Part shown: piece after piece, positions 25,743-33,764 of the stretch
How positions within the stretch are numbered: the first letter of the stretch is position 1
Layout: the number at the start of each line of letters is the position of its first letter
DNA from: JBDROX01 sp043809645
GTDB lineage: Bacteria; Patescibacteriota; Patescibacteriia; Magasanikbacterales; UBA922
Length of the DNA stretch: 50,146 nucleotides
Reading direction: 5' to 3'
Assembly (NCBI GenBank): GCA_043809645.1
Contig: JBDROX010000007.1
Location: 1-50,146, forward strand
Program-made: the position numbers and the translations under genes
The notes under the pieces: generated by a model
What the model saw: only the letters and a program-made list of their open reading frames with translations
What the model was told of the DNA's origin: nothing
The model's database searches: none

Positions 25743-27362
25743 ATGAATCCTAAGTTTATCTTTGTTGTAGGTGGAGTTCTAAGCGGGGTGGGAAAGGGTG
25801 TCACAACTGCATCTCTTGGTGCAATCTATAGAGCCAAAGGATTTTCTGTCACTGCCATGAAGGTGGATCCTTATGTCAATGTTGACGCAGGCACTATGAA
25901 CCCTATTGAGCACGGTGAGGTCTTTGTAACAGATGATGCAGATGAGACAGACCAGGATATGGGAAACTATGAAAGATTTCTCAATGTTGATCTTTCTTCC
26001 ATAGACTATATGACTACTGGACGAGTCTATCGGTCTGTGATCGAGAATGAGAGAGCTATGAAATACAAGGGAATGTGTGTCCAAGTTGTTCCACACATTC
26101 CAGAAGAGATTATTAGAAGAATAAAGAAAGCACAAAAGAGTCATAGGGCTGAAATTACTATTATTGAAGTTGGAGGAACAGTGGGTGAGTATGAAAATAT
26201 CCTCTTTCTCGAAGCAGGAAGGATGATGAAACTTAGTGATCCAGACAGTGTAGCTTTTGTCCTCGTCAGTTATCTTCCTGTTCCGAGCCATCTGGGTGAG
26301 ATGAAAACAAAGCCAACTCAGCACGCTGCAAGGGCACTTAATAGTGCTGGTCTTAATGCCGACATTCTGATTGCACGTGGTCAATATGACCTCGACAAGC
26401 CAAGAAGAGATAAATTGGCTATTCACTGCGGTGTGAGTAGAGAAAATTGTATCTCTGCGCCAGATGTTCCTTCCATTTATGAAATTCCTCTTCGTATTGA
26501 GAAGCAGGATATAGGAAATAAAATCCTCCGCGTTCTGAAAGTCAAGGAAAGAAAAACTGATCTGAGTGAATGGAGACGTTTTGTCTCTAGAATTGACAAT
26601 GCAAAGAAGAAGCTCAAAATTGCGGTTGTTGGAAAGTATTTTGCAACTGGAGATTACACTCTTTCTGACTCTTATATTTCTGTTATTGAGGCTCTGAAGC
26701 ATGCTGCGTGGCACTATAATGCACATCCAGAGCTCGATTGGGTGGACTCAGAGGAATTTGAGAAGAATCCTTCGAGCATTAAGAAGCTTTCTAAATACGA
26801 CGGTATCCTTGTGCCGGGTGGATTTGGCACACGTGGGGTTGAGGGCATTATCAAAGCAGTGACCTATGCACGGGAGCACAAGAAACCATATCTTGGGCTC
26901 TGTTATGGAATGCAGCTCGCATGTATTGAGTTTGTAAGAAATGTACTCAATATTCCAGAGGCAACTACAGTAGAGATGGATGAGAGTACATCACATCCAG
27001 TTATCCATATCAATCCGTATCAAGCGAAAAATGTTCGTGAAAATAGATATGGTGGAACGATGCGTCTGGGTGCGTACGATTGTACACTCAAGAAGGGGAG
27101 TAAGGCCTATAAGGCATATGGATCAGAGACAATTTCAGAGCGTCACAGACATAGATATGAGTTTAACAATGACTACAGAAAACAGATTGATGAAGCTGGA
27201 TTACATATTGTCGGTGTCAATACAGAGTCGGATCTTGTTGAAATCGTTGAGCTTGGGGATCATCCATTTTTCGTAGGAACGCAGTTTCATCCTGAGTTTA
27301 AGTCTCGGCCCATGAGGCCACATCCACTCTTCAAGGAGTTCGTGAAGGTGGCACTAAAATAG
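25743..27362 (+). CDS. pyrG: CTP synthase
   Basis: 539 residues from ATG 25743; an upstream in-frame start at 25683 lies inside the hairpin and was rejected. The synthetase domain has GGVLSGVGKGVTTAS with P-loop K18, VDPYVNVDAGTMNP and E142; the glutaminase domain has the triad C387 (GLCYGMQ), H516 and E518 (QFHPEF). It aminates UTP to CTP using glutamine. The downstream gene starts 15 nt after the stop. Confidence 0.96.
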   Translation: MNPKFIFVVGGVLSGVGKGVTTASLGAIYRAKGFSVTAMKVDPYVNVDAGTMNPIEHGEVFVTDDADETDQDMGNYERFLNVDLSSIDYMTTGRVYRSVIENERAMKYKGMCVQVVPHIPEEIIRRIKKAQKSHRAEITIIEVGGTVGEYENILFLEAGRMMKLSDPDSVAFVLVSYLPVPSHLGEMKTKPTQHAARALNSAGLNADILIARGQYDLDKPRRDKLAIHCGVSRENCISAPDVPSIYEIPLRIEKQDIGNKILRVLKVKERKTDLSEWRRFVSRIDNAKKKLKIAVVGKYFATGDYTLSDSYISVIEALKHAAWHYNAHPELDWVDSEEFEKNPSSIKKLSKYDGILVPGGFGTRGVEGIIKAVTYAREHKKPYLGLCYGMQLACIEFVRNVLNIPEATTVEMDESTSHPVIHINPYQAKNVRENRYGGTMRLGAYDCTLKKGSKAYKAYGSETISERHRHRYEFNNDYRKQIDEAGLHIVGVNTESDLVEIVELGDHPFFVGTQFHPEFKSRPMRPHPLFKEFVKVALK

Positions 27363-27377
27363 TAAATTCGAGGGCAT

Positions 27378-28367
27378 ATGAAAAGGAAGGCTATGTTCGT
27401 GCTTGGTGGAATATTTATCGCATTTGGAATCCTGTATGGAGTACTTTGGGCTGCCAGCTCGAAGACATATCCAATAGAATATGGCATTAGCTTTAACCAA
27501 AATCATGCAGCCGATCTAGGGCTTAATTGGAAAGTTGTGTATGAAGACATGCTCCGCGAATTGAAGCCAAAATATGTAAGAATTGCGGCTATGTGGAATG
27601 ATGTCGAGGCTGTGAAAGGTCAATTCGATTTTTCCAATGTAGACTGGATGATGGACAAAGCTGGGGAGTATGATGCGAAGATTGTTCTCGTTGTTGGACA
27701 AAAGGCACCTCGCTGGCCAGAGTGTCATGTTCCAAAATGGCTTGACCCTGGACAGCTCGAGTCACAGAACCATCTTGTTTCATATGTAAAGAAAGTTGTT
27801 GAACAGTACAAAGATCATAAGGCGCTTGAAATATGGCAGATAGAAAATGAGCCATTTATCCGCTTTCGATTCGGGGAATGCAAGAATTTTAATAGTGATG
27901 TAGTAGCTGCTGAGGTTGAACTTGTCAGAGATCTTGACCCTGATCATAAAGTTCTTATCACAGATAGTGGTGAGCTGAGCACATGGAGGAAGGCAAGTAA
28001 AACAGGAGATCTCTTTGGGACCACCATGTATAGAATTATTAGACGTCCAAATGGAAAAATATTCAGGTATGATTGGCTGCCGGCTGCTGCGTATAGATGG
28101 AAAGCAAAACTATGGGGAAATGATCTAAAAGACGTAATGATTGCAGAACTCCAGGCAGAACCATGGTTCACTGGTGGGACGCCAACCAGCACTCCAGTAG
28201 CCATTCAGGAAGAAACAATGAATCCAGAGCAGCTTCAAAAACATCTCGAATATGCTACAAAGACTGGATTCTCCAGAGCCTATCTCTGGGGAGTTGAATG
28301 GTGGTATTACATGAAAGAAGTGCATGGTGATGCACGTTATTGGAATGCAATAAAAGAAGTATTGTAA
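27378..28367 (+). CDS. Membrane-anchored GH-A-clan glycoside hydrolase-like protein
   Basis: 329 residues. A signal anchor (5-25) leads into a TIM-barrel-like domain with the clan A acid/base motif IEN157-E158-P and a likely nucleophile E257 in MIAELQAEPW. DVEAVKGQFDFSNVDWMMD near 75-93 is typical of GH5/GH10/GH39-type barrels. It probably cleaves a polysaccharide outside the cell. It is 15 nt after pyrG and 4 nt before a transporter gene, with a deacetylase after that. The exact GH family is not assigned. Confidence 0.75.
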   Translation: MKRKAMFVLGGIFIAFGILYGVLWAASSKTYPIEYGISFNQNHAADLGLNWKVVYEDMLRELKPKYVRIAAMWNDVEAVKGQFDFSNVDWMMDKAGEYDAKIVLVVGQKAPRWPECHVPKWLDPGQLESQNHLVSYVKKVVEQYKDHKALEIWQIENEPFIRFRFGECKNFNSDVVAAEVELVRDLDPDHKVLITDSGELSTWRKASKTGDLFGTTMYRIIRRPNGKIFRYDWLPAAAYRWKAKLWGNDLKDVMIAELQAEPWFTGGTPTSTPVAIQEETMNPEQLQKHLEYATKTGFSRAYLWGVEWWYYMKEVHGDARYWNAIKEVL

Positions 28368-28371
28368 GTCT

Positions 28372-29559
28372 ATGCAATTAAAATCTCAACGATTCATAGA
28401 AAAACCTGTAGAATTTCATCAGGGATTTTTTCGTAGACGCCTTACCCTTTGGGAGGGTGTTGCCCTCATTGTCAGCTCGACTGTTGGGGCTGGTGTGCTT
28501 GGAATTCCGTATGCAGTATCTCGCGTTGGGCTTCTTATTGGAATGCTGTATATTTTTGGACTTGGCATTCTCTTTATTGGCTTCAATTTACTTCTGGGTG
28601 AGGTGGTTGTAAGAACTAGACAGTCAATGCAACTTTCTGGCTTAGCCAGGAAATATCTTGGGAGAGTGGGAGAGGTTATCATGACGAGTCTGGGGTACCT
28701 CGCAACAATTGGAGTCTTGGTCATTTACATTATTGGTGAAGGTGATACTCTTTCAGCACTTTTTGGAGGGTCGAATTTTATCTGGAGTATTGTATTTTTT
28801 TGCTTTGCCTCAGCTCTCATTATTGTAGGCATGCGTACAATAAAGATAGTAGAGTTTTTACTTACTCTTGGAATTCTTTTTGTAATAGTTCTCATCACAG
28901 CTGTAGCTGCACCACATATGCAGTGGCTCCATGTTGAGTATACAAATTTTGCCTATATTCTTTTCCCGTATGGTGTTATCCTCTTTGCTTTTAATGCGAG
29001 TGCGGCCGTTCCAGAAGCACACACATTGTTTGAAAAGAAAAATGGTCTCTTTAAAAAAGCGATTTTGATTTCTGGTGCTATTAGTATAGCTATATATGCT
29101 GTGTTTGCGCTCATTACAGTCGGAGTTACAGGACTAGAGACGACTGAAATAGCAACTATTGGACTGGGGAAAGTCCTTGGTAGTAGCATGAATATCCTTG
29201 GAAATATTTTCGCTTTTCTTGCAATGGGAACAAGTTTTCTTATTGTCGGCCTAGGATTCCGAGATTCTCTTGCATGGGACTATAAATTCAAGCACTTGAA
29301 CGCTTCTTTCCTTGTTGTAGGGCTTCCATTTATCATATTCCTTCTTGGATTGCGCCAGTTTATTGCTGTCATGGATTTTGTTGGTGGAGTCTTCATGAGT
29401 ATTCAAATGCTTCTTATCCTCGTTATCTACTGGCAGGCCAAGCAGAAGGGAGATATAAAGGTTGGAAAATACAAGTTGCATCACACACTGTTTTTGATGA
29501 TTGCACTTGTCTTTGCGCTTACTATTGGAGCTATATACAGTGTTGCCAAGCTTTTCTAG
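28372..29559 (+). CDS. Aromatic amino acid permease-like transporter
   Basis: 395 residues, about 11 membrane helices. The start TLWEGVALIVSSTVGAGVLGIPYA is the unwound-helix GAGxLGIP motif of the HAAAP/AAAP branch of the APC superfamily (Trp/Tyr permeases). Later helices include FILLFPYGVILFAFNASAAVPE-like sequence near residue 200. It likely imports amino acids, which would suit an auxotrophic CPR cell; substrate is not determined. Confidence 0.78.
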   Translation: MQLKSQRFIEKPVEFHQGFFRRRLTLWEGVALIVSSTVGAGVLGIPYAVSRVGLLIGMLYIFGLGILFIGFNLLLGEVVVRTRQSMQLSGLARKYLGRVGEVIMTSLGYLATIGVLVIYIIGEGDTLSALFGGSNFIWSIVFFCFASALIIVGMRTIKIVEFLLTLGILFVIVLITAVAAPHMQWLHVEYTNFAYILFPYGVILFAFNASAAVPEAHTLFEKKNGLFKKAILISGAISIAIYAVFALITVGVTGLETTEIATIGLGKVLGSSMNILGNIFAFLAMGTSFLIVGLGFRDSLAWDYKFKHLNASFLVVGLPFIIFLLGLRQFIAVMDFVGGVFMSIQMLLILVIYWQAKQKGDIKVGKYKLHHTLFLMIALVFALTIGAIYSVAKLF

Positions 29560-29560
29560 A

Positions 29561-30373
29561 ATGCAAAATGCAAAAGTGACAATGCAAAAAGTACGCACTG
29601 GGGGGCTTATTATAGTGGCCTTCTTTTTTTCTGGGTGTGGAAGTCAGGGCGTTGTGGTTGACGAAGTTGTTAAAAAGGTTGAAATTGATAAGACTGTGTA
29701 CACAGAATTTGAGAATGAATTTGAGCTTCCAATTTTACTTTATCATCATATAGGAACTGCTCCAGAGGGTTCAAGTCAAGATATTAGGACATGGTATGTA
29801 AGCATAGAGAAGTTTGAGGAGGATATGAATTATCTGAGTGAGAAGGGCTGGAAACCACTGTTTATGAAAGACGTGTTGAAGTATGTAGAGGAAGGTCGGC
29901 TACCAGAAAAGAGTTTTGTTCTCAGCTTCGATGATGGGGCGAAAGATTTTCTCACAATAGCTTTTCCGATTATAAAGAATTATAATATGAAAGCATCAGT
30001 AAGTATTATGACTGGGGTGAGGGGGTATGATTGGCTTTCAAATGAAGACATCTCTACGCTCCAAGAGTCAGGTCTTGTTGAATTTGTTTCGCACACAGAG
30101 TATCATGAGTATTTGTCGAGAATTTCTTCTGATTTTGCTACAGATGAACTAGAGAAGAGTAGGGCAAAGTTAGAAGAGTGGACAGGAGAGTCAATGGAAA
30201 TTATTGCATACCCATTCGGACTTTATAATGATGAAGTCATTGAAATTGCAAAAGAACTGGGATATAAAGCTGGGATGACAATCAAATCTGGAAATGGGCA
30301 GTTTAAGGATAGACTATTTGAAATGAACCGGCATATTATTACTGAGAGTAGTGATATAAAAAATATTTTTTAA
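29561..30373 (+). CDS. Polysaccharide deacetylase lipoprotein
   Basis: 270 residues from ATG 29561, directly after the transporter stop; ATG 29582 is an equally good start giving a shorter signal. The signal ends at FFFSGC26, a lipobox. The NodB domain has the metal and catalytic aspartates D124-D125 (LSFDDG) and the metal histidines H178 and H182 (SHTEYHEY). It would remove N-acetyl groups from an envelope glycan. A start at 29501 overlaps the previous gene and is unlikely. Confidence 0.85.
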   Translation: MQNAKVTMQKVRTGGLIIVAFFFSGCGSQGVVVDEVVKKVEIDKTVYTEFENEFELPILLYHHIGTAPEGSSQDIRTWYVSIEKFEEDMNYLSEKGWKPLFMKDVLKYVEEGRLPEKSFVLSFDDGAKDFLTIAFPIIKNYNMKASVSIMTGVRGYDWLSNEDISTLQESGLVEFVSHTEYHEYLSRISSDFATDELEKSRAKLEEWTGESMEIIAYPFGLYNDEVIEIAKELGYKAGMTIKSGNGQFKDRLFEMNRHIITESSDIKNIF

Positions 30374-30380
30374 AAAAAGT

Positions 30381-30411
30381 GTAAAAAAATCACCTTATGG
30401 GTGTTTTTTAA
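30381..30411 (+). terminator. Bidirectional terminator between deacetylase and receiver genes
   Basis: CACC pairs with GGTG around TTATG, extended by A and T runs with one mismatch; usable by both converging genes. Confidence 0.6.
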
Positions 30412-30427
30412 ATCTAAGCGAATGTTA

Positions 30428-30852
30428 TCTGGACACTCGCTGGTTCTAGTGCTTCCTCTGAAGTAGGTTGTTGGCCTGTTCCAGAAGAACTGAAGCCTTG
30501 AACGGCTTGTCCAGGACGACGATTCGCCCATCGCTCGCCGCCTTCATCCCATCCACTTTGTCTCTGAGTCCGAAGGATTCAGAGGTGATGAAGATGATGG
30601 GAACGTTTTTCCCAAGGCGCCTAGCCATCTCGTATCCGTTTTGCCTGGGCATGTTGAGGTCCGTGACGACCAGGTCGAAAGGACCATTCCAGGTCCAGAT
30701 GGTGAGACCTTCTTGGTCATCACCTGCTTGGACGATTTCGGCCGTGGCTGGCTGAAGGATCCTACTGACCAACTTTCGGATCTTTTCATCATCGTCGACT
30801 AGGAGAATTCTATACATAGTCGCTCCTTGCGCTGTTGGAGCGAGTGTCCAGA
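30428..30852. repeat. 14-bp inverted repeats flanking the receiver gene
   Basis: TCTGGACACTCGCT (30428-30441) and its exact reverse complement (30839-30852) bracket the GC-rich receiver gene. The left arm overlaps a stem-loop after the stop; the right arm is just upstream of the Shine-Dalgarno. They could be ends of a small mobile unit or could pair in the full-length mRNA. Confidence 0.7.
30446..30817 (-). CDS. Stand-alone response regulator receiver domain (GC-rich island C)
   Basis: 123 residues, a complete receiver with no output domain: acidic pocket D8-D9-D10, phosphoacceptor D53 (VVTDLNMP), T78, and K104 (LDKPFK). CheY- or Spo0F-like relays act by phosphotransfer. AAGGAG (30828-30823) lies 5 nt before the start codon. 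The GC-rich codons differ from neighbours and the gene sits within a 14-bp inverted repeat, suggesting acquisition. A stem-loop (GCGAGTGT with ACATTCGC, one G-U pair that forms only in this gene's RNA) follows 5 nt after the stop. No cognate kinase is in the window. Confidence 0.85.
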   Translation of the reverse strand: MYRILLVDDDEKIRKLVSRILQPATAEIVQAGDDQEGLTIWTWNGPFDLVVTDLNMPRQNGYEMARRLGKNVPIIFITSESFGLRDKVDGMKAASDGRIVVLDKPFKASVLLEQANNLLQRKH

Positions 30853-30863
30853 CACTTCAAACT

Positions 30864-30877
30864 ATCATATATATGAT
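30864..30877. promoter_or_regulatory. 14-bp AT palindrome upstream of receiver gene
   Basis: ATCATATATATGAT is a perfect palindrome between the divergent receiver gene and uppP. It is placed where an operator would be, beside TTGACA on the minus strand, but simple AT sequence can form such palindromes by chance. Confidence 0.35.
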
Positions 30878-30891
30878 GATATGTCAAGCTA

Positions 30892-30919
30892 TTGAATAAA
30901 TATCAAAATTTGCTAAAAT
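30892..30919 (+). promoter_or_regulatory. uppP promoter candidate
   Basis: TTGAAT (30892-30897) and TAAAAT (30914-30919), spacer 16 nt, with TGC before the -10 (extended type). The start site falls 2-4 nt before ATG 30929, implying a leaderless or nearly leaderless mRNA. Confidence 0.5.
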
Positions 30920-30928
30920 AAAGCTATT

Positions 30929-31744
30929 ATGACTATTTTTCAAGCAATATTTCTTGGGTTTATCCAAGGGCTTACAGAATTTCTTCCAATTTCATCATCA
31001 GGGCACCTTATTTTTTTACCAAAGCTTTTTGGTTGGAGTGATCAAGGCTTAGCGTTTGATGTTGTGGTGCACCTTGGGAGCCTTCTTGCGGTAGTTGGTT
31101 TTTTTAGAAGACGACTTGTCTCTATTATCAAGGATTTCTTTTCAAGAGGTCAAGGCTCTGCAGTGAATCGCCGATTTGGTTGGCTTTTAATTCTTAGTAT
31201 TATTCCGGTTGGAATTGTTGGGTTTTTTGGTGCTGACATCATCGAGGAAACACTTCGATCTATAAAATTTATTGCATGCGGGCTTATCTTTTGGGGAATC
31301 ATCCTTTATGTCGCTGATAGATACAATAGAGTACTTCAGAAAAGAAATATTAGTCTTTCTGACACAAAACATCTTTCACTTGGCCAGGTTATTTTTGTAG
31401 CACTCGCTCAGGCAGTTGCTCTCATCCCCGGAACAAGCAGGTCAGGAATTACTATGACGGCTGGTTTATTTGCAAAGCTAGATAGAGAATCTGCAGCTGA
31501 GTTTTCTTTCCTTATGAGTGTCCCAGTTATCGGACTTGCCGGGGCAATAAAAGTTATTGAGCTTTTTCAGACAGGGCTTGGTGATTTACAATTGTCATTT
31601 CTTGTGTTAGGTTTTATGTCCGCAGGAATGAGTGGTTTTTTTGCTATCTGGGGACTTATGAAGATCATTAGAAAATGGAGTTTTGCCCCATTTGCAATCT
31701 ATCGTGTTATTGTTGGTATTCTTATTCTCCTGTTCCTGATGTAG
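30929..31744 (+). CDS. uppP: Undecaprenyl-diphosphatase
   Basis: 271 residues, about eight helices. The BacA/UppP signatures are complete: GLTEFLPISSSGHL (14-27, with catalytic E and S/H) and PGTSRSGITM near residue 167. It dephosphorylates undecaprenyl diphosphate, recycling the lipid carrier for peptidoglycan and polysaccharide. It ends 6 nt before the CCA enzyme gene. Confidence 0.95.
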   Translation: MTIFQAIFLGFIQGLTEFLPISSSGHLIFLPKLFGWSDQGLAFDVVVHLGSLLAVVGFFRRRLVSIIKDFFSRGQGSAVNRRFGWLLILSIIPVGIVGFFGADIIEETLRSIKFIACGLIFWGIILYVADRYNRVLQKRNISLSDTKHLSLGQVIFVALAQAVALIPGTSRSGITMTAGLFAKLDRESAAEFSFLMSVPVIGLAGAIKVIELFQTGLGDLQLSFLVLGFMSAGMSGFFAIWGLMKIIRKWSFAPFAIYRVIVGILILLFLM

Positions 31745-31750
31745 TACTAT

Positions 31751-33187
31751 ATGAAAATAGAGAAGGTTTTTAAGAACATTGCAAAGCTGTCAAAGAAGAC
31801 ATCACAAGATGTCTATGTTGTTGGTGGATATGTTCGTGATGAGCTGCTGGGAAAGGAAATAAAGAAAGATATTGATTTTGTAGTCAATGGTTCAGGGCTT
31901 GCATTTGCGCAGGCTTTTGATAGGGAAATGAAGGGGGTTGGCAGACTTGTGGAGTTTCCCAATTTTGATACAGCCAGATATCTTTTTTTTGATAAGGAAG
32001 AACATATCATTTTGGAAACTGAATTTGCAGGAGCTCGAAAAGAGCAGTATAAGAAGGGTTCTCGAAAACCAAAGGTTGAGACTACCACAATTCAAGAGGA
32101 TCTTTCTCGAAGAGACTTTACAGTGAATGCTATGACGCAGAAGATTGGAACTCGTGGATTGCTTGGAGAAGTTATAGATCTCTTTGATGGACAGAGTGAT
32201 CTTCAGAAAAAAATACTTCGAACACCACTTGATCCAGATGAAACATTTTCTGATGACCCACTGCGTATGCTTCGTGCTGCCAGGTTTGCGGCACAGCTTG
32301 ATTTTGAGATAGAAGAGGAGACCCTCACGGCCATGAAGAAGAATGCAAAGCGCCTGAAGATTGTTTCAAGAGAGAGAATCCTTGAGGAATTCCTCAAGCT
32401 CCTGTCATCGCAAAGGCCTTCTACTGGTCTGTGGATTCTTCAAGAAACTGGTCTCATGGATGAGTTTCTGCCAGAAATAGGAAAACTGGCTGGTGTTGAA
32501 GAAATATTTGGACATGGTCACAAGGACAACCTTTGGCATACATTCGCAGTGGTGGATAATATTGCAGAATATTCTGAGAATGCAATGCTACGGTTTGCTG
32601 GTTTCATGCATGATATTGGGAAGGCAGACACAAAGAAATATTCAAAAGGACGTGGTTGGACATTTGATATGCACGAGCATCTGGGTAGGAAAATGGTTCG
32701 TCAGATTGGAAAGCGATTGAAAATGAGTAAAGACGATACAGAGTATGTTGCGCAGCTCGTGAGATGGCATCTCCAGCCTATCGCCCTCATGGATGATGGA
32801 GTCACAGATAGTCCAGTTCGTCGTCTTATTGTTGATCTTCAGGAGAATCTTGATGATCTCCTGATTCTTTGCCGCGCAGATGTAACCACTGGGAATCCAA
32901 AGAAGAAAGCAAAGAGACTTAATAATTATGATTTTCTTGAAAAACGTATTGAAGAAGTTCTAGAAAAAGATAAACTACGCGCATTTCAGTCACCTGTGCG
33001 TGGTGAAGAAATTATGGAACTGTGTGGATTGAAGCCAGGACCGACAGTTGGAAAAATAAAAACAGCCATAGAGGATGCAATCCTGGATGGAGAGATTCCA
33101 AATGAGTATGAAAATGCATTCGCATACTTTCAGAAGATCAAAGGTGAATATATGAAAGATGCTGAAGAGTGGGAAAAGAAAACGTGA
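31751..33187 (+). CDS. cca: CCA-adding tRNA nucleotidyltransferase with HD domain
   Basis: 478 residues. The class II nucleotidyltransferase head has VVGGYVRDELLG (23-34), metal ligands D40-x-D42 and the RRDFTVNAM motif (120-128). An HD domain follows with H287-D288 (GFMHDIGK). It builds or repairs the tRNA 3' CCA end; poly(A) polymerase activity cannot be excluded by motif alone. It ends with TGA, showing that UGA works as a stop in this genome. tRNA-like sequences lie just downstream on the other strand. Confidence 0.92.
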   Translation: MKIEKVFKNIAKLSKKTSQDVYVVGGYVRDELLGKEIKKDIDFVVNGSGLAFAQAFDREMKGVGRLVEFPNFDTARYLFFDKEEHIILETEFAGARKEQYKKGSRKPKVETTTIQEDLSRRDFTVNAMTQKIGTRGLLGEVIDLFDGQSDLQKKILRTPLDPDETFSDDPLRMLRAARFAAQLDFEIEEETLTAMKKNAKRLKIVSRERILEEFLKLLSSQRPSTGLWILQETGLMDEFLPEIGKLAGVEEIFGHGHKDNLWHTFAVVDNIAEYSENAMLRFAGFMHDIGKADTKKYSKGRGWTFDMHEHLGRKMVRQIGKRLKMSKDDTEYVAQLVRWHLQPIALMDDGVTDSPVRRLIVDLQENLDDLLILCRADVTTGNPKKKAKRLNNYDFLEKRIEEVLEKDKLRAFQSPVRGEEIMELCGLKPGPTVGKIKTAIEDAILDGEIPNEYENAFAYFQKIKGEYMKDAEEWEKKT

Positions 33188-33197
33188 TGCTGGGCGT

Positions 33198-33261
33198 AGC
33201 CGAAAGATCCCATTGAAGCACTGGGATTTTTCGGCTCCACTTCGTTCTGCTCAAGATGACG
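33198..33261. repeat. Imperfect palindrome of the GATCC...TTCGGCTCC...CTCA-GATGAC type
   Basis: AGCCGAAAGATCCC (33198-33211) pairs with GGGATTTTTCGGCT (33223-33236) with one G-T, followed by CCACTTCGTTCTGCTCAAGA-TGAC. From memory this resembles a dispersed repeat seen in many bacterial genomes. It lies between cca and its terminator. Confidence 0.45.
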
Positions 33262-33267
33262 TAATAA

Positions 33268-33300
33268 TAAAAAACCGCCAAGTGTGGTTTTTAATTTTTT
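33268..33300 (+). terminator. Terminator of cca
   Basis: AAAAACC (33270-33276) pairs with GGTTTTT (33286-33292), followed by a second T run to 33300. Confidence 0.7.
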
Positions 33301-33351
33301 AGATGGGGTGAGGAGGATCGCGCAAATTCCGTCTACGCGACCCCCTTCGGT

Positions 33352-33442
33352 GCAAGCCTGGGTTTTGAACCCGCATTGGCTAGGTAACCCTTTGAGGGGG
33401 GTACTTAGACAATATTACTTGTGCCAAAGGCACTTGCTTGCC
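33352..33442 (-). ncRNA. Cloverleaf-like structure, possibly a decayed tRNA
   Basis: On the minus strand GCAAGC and GCTTGC close a ring of three hairpins: GTGCC-TTT-GGCAC, a stem GTA(C)CCC/GGG(T)TAC with loop CCTCAAA, and GGGTTCAAAACCC resembling a T-arm; ACC follows the acceptor-like strand. The D-arm-like triloop and a 16-nt linker do not fit a normal tRNA. It is followed at 33453 and 33538 by clearer tRNA-like units in the same orientation. Plus-strand folding is about equally good. Confidence 0.3.
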
Positions 33443-33452
33443 ATATTGGGTA

Positions 33453-33527
33453 TTTGGGGAGCAGTGGTTGAACCTGGGACCTCCTGATTAGTGTCAGGCG
33501 CTCTATAGCTAACTGAGCTATCCCAAA
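33453..33527 (-). tRNA. Degenerate tRNA (Arg/Lys/Asn-like anticodon arm)
   Basis: A 75-nt unit. TTTGGGA pairs with TCCC(C)AAA with one bulged C; TA then GCTC...GAGC form a normal D-arm; CCTGA/TCAGG is a perfect anticodon stem but its loop CACTAA has only six bases; the T-arm CAGG-TTCAA-CC(AC)TG has a two-base bulge and a short loop. Every arm but the D-arm is off by one or two bases, so no anticodon can be given safely. Likely a tRNA pseudogene unless the folding is truly unusual. Confidence 0.45.
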
Positions 33528-33537
33528 ATGGGTATTC

Positions 33538-33656
33538 GGAGAGGGGAGGACTCGAACCTGCCTGCCGGTAGGCAGGCCTCCAGTTGGGGTGTCAGGAAGT
33601 TATCCTTCAATCTTGCAGATTTCAGTCTGTTGCCATTGCCGCTCGGCCACCTCTCC
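33538..33656 (-). tRNA. Class II tRNA (Ser-like) with six-base anticodon loop and T-arm insertion
   Basis: Acceptor GGAGAGG/CCTCTCC and TGGCCGAGCGG are typical of tRNA-Ser. The anticodon stem CAGA/TCTG encloses CTGAAA, one base short of Ser CTGGAAA or CTTGAAA (a Tyr origin, CTGTAAA, is also possible). A long variable arm (~33 nt) follows. The T-stem GGAGG/CCTCC with loop TTCGAGT is split by a 20-nt palindrome at 33557-33576. No CCA is encoded. Probably a pseudogene; a bulged-hairpin functional tRNA is conceivable. Confidence 0.5.
33557..33576. repeat. Palindromic element inserted in tRNA T-arm
   Basis: On the minus strand CCTGCC-TACC-GGCAGG plus CAGG lies between T-stem GGAGG and the T-loop. 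Removing the 20 nt restores a perfect five-pair T-stem. AGG at both edges could be a target duplication. Palindromes of this GCCTGCC..GGCAGGC kind are, as I recall, common in CPR genomes. Confidence 0.6.
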
Positions 33657-33719
33657 AAAATTTAGATCATTCTATACGTTCTTAAGAGTTGTGTCAATGG
33701 AGTAGTCCTCATGGCTTTA

Positions 33720-33748
33720 TTGAGTTATTCCTAAAATAGCGCTATACT
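33720..33748 (+). promoter_or_regulatory. yidC promoter
   Basis: TTGAGT (33720-33725), 17-nt spacer, TATACT (33743-33748); start site near 33755, 10 nt before ATG 33765. Confidence 0.6.
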
Positions 33749-33764
33749 TATTTCATAGAAATCT

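Noticed and set aside
25779..26726. 315-codon minus-strand ORF inside pyrG
   Set aside because: Antisense of a highly conserved gene; no family features.
33352..33442. A tRNA with anticodon UCA (reading UGA) or tRNA-Sec
   Set aside because: The loop CCTCAAA would give UCA, but U33 is C, the D-arm is a triloop and a 16-nt linker breaks the tRNA shape.
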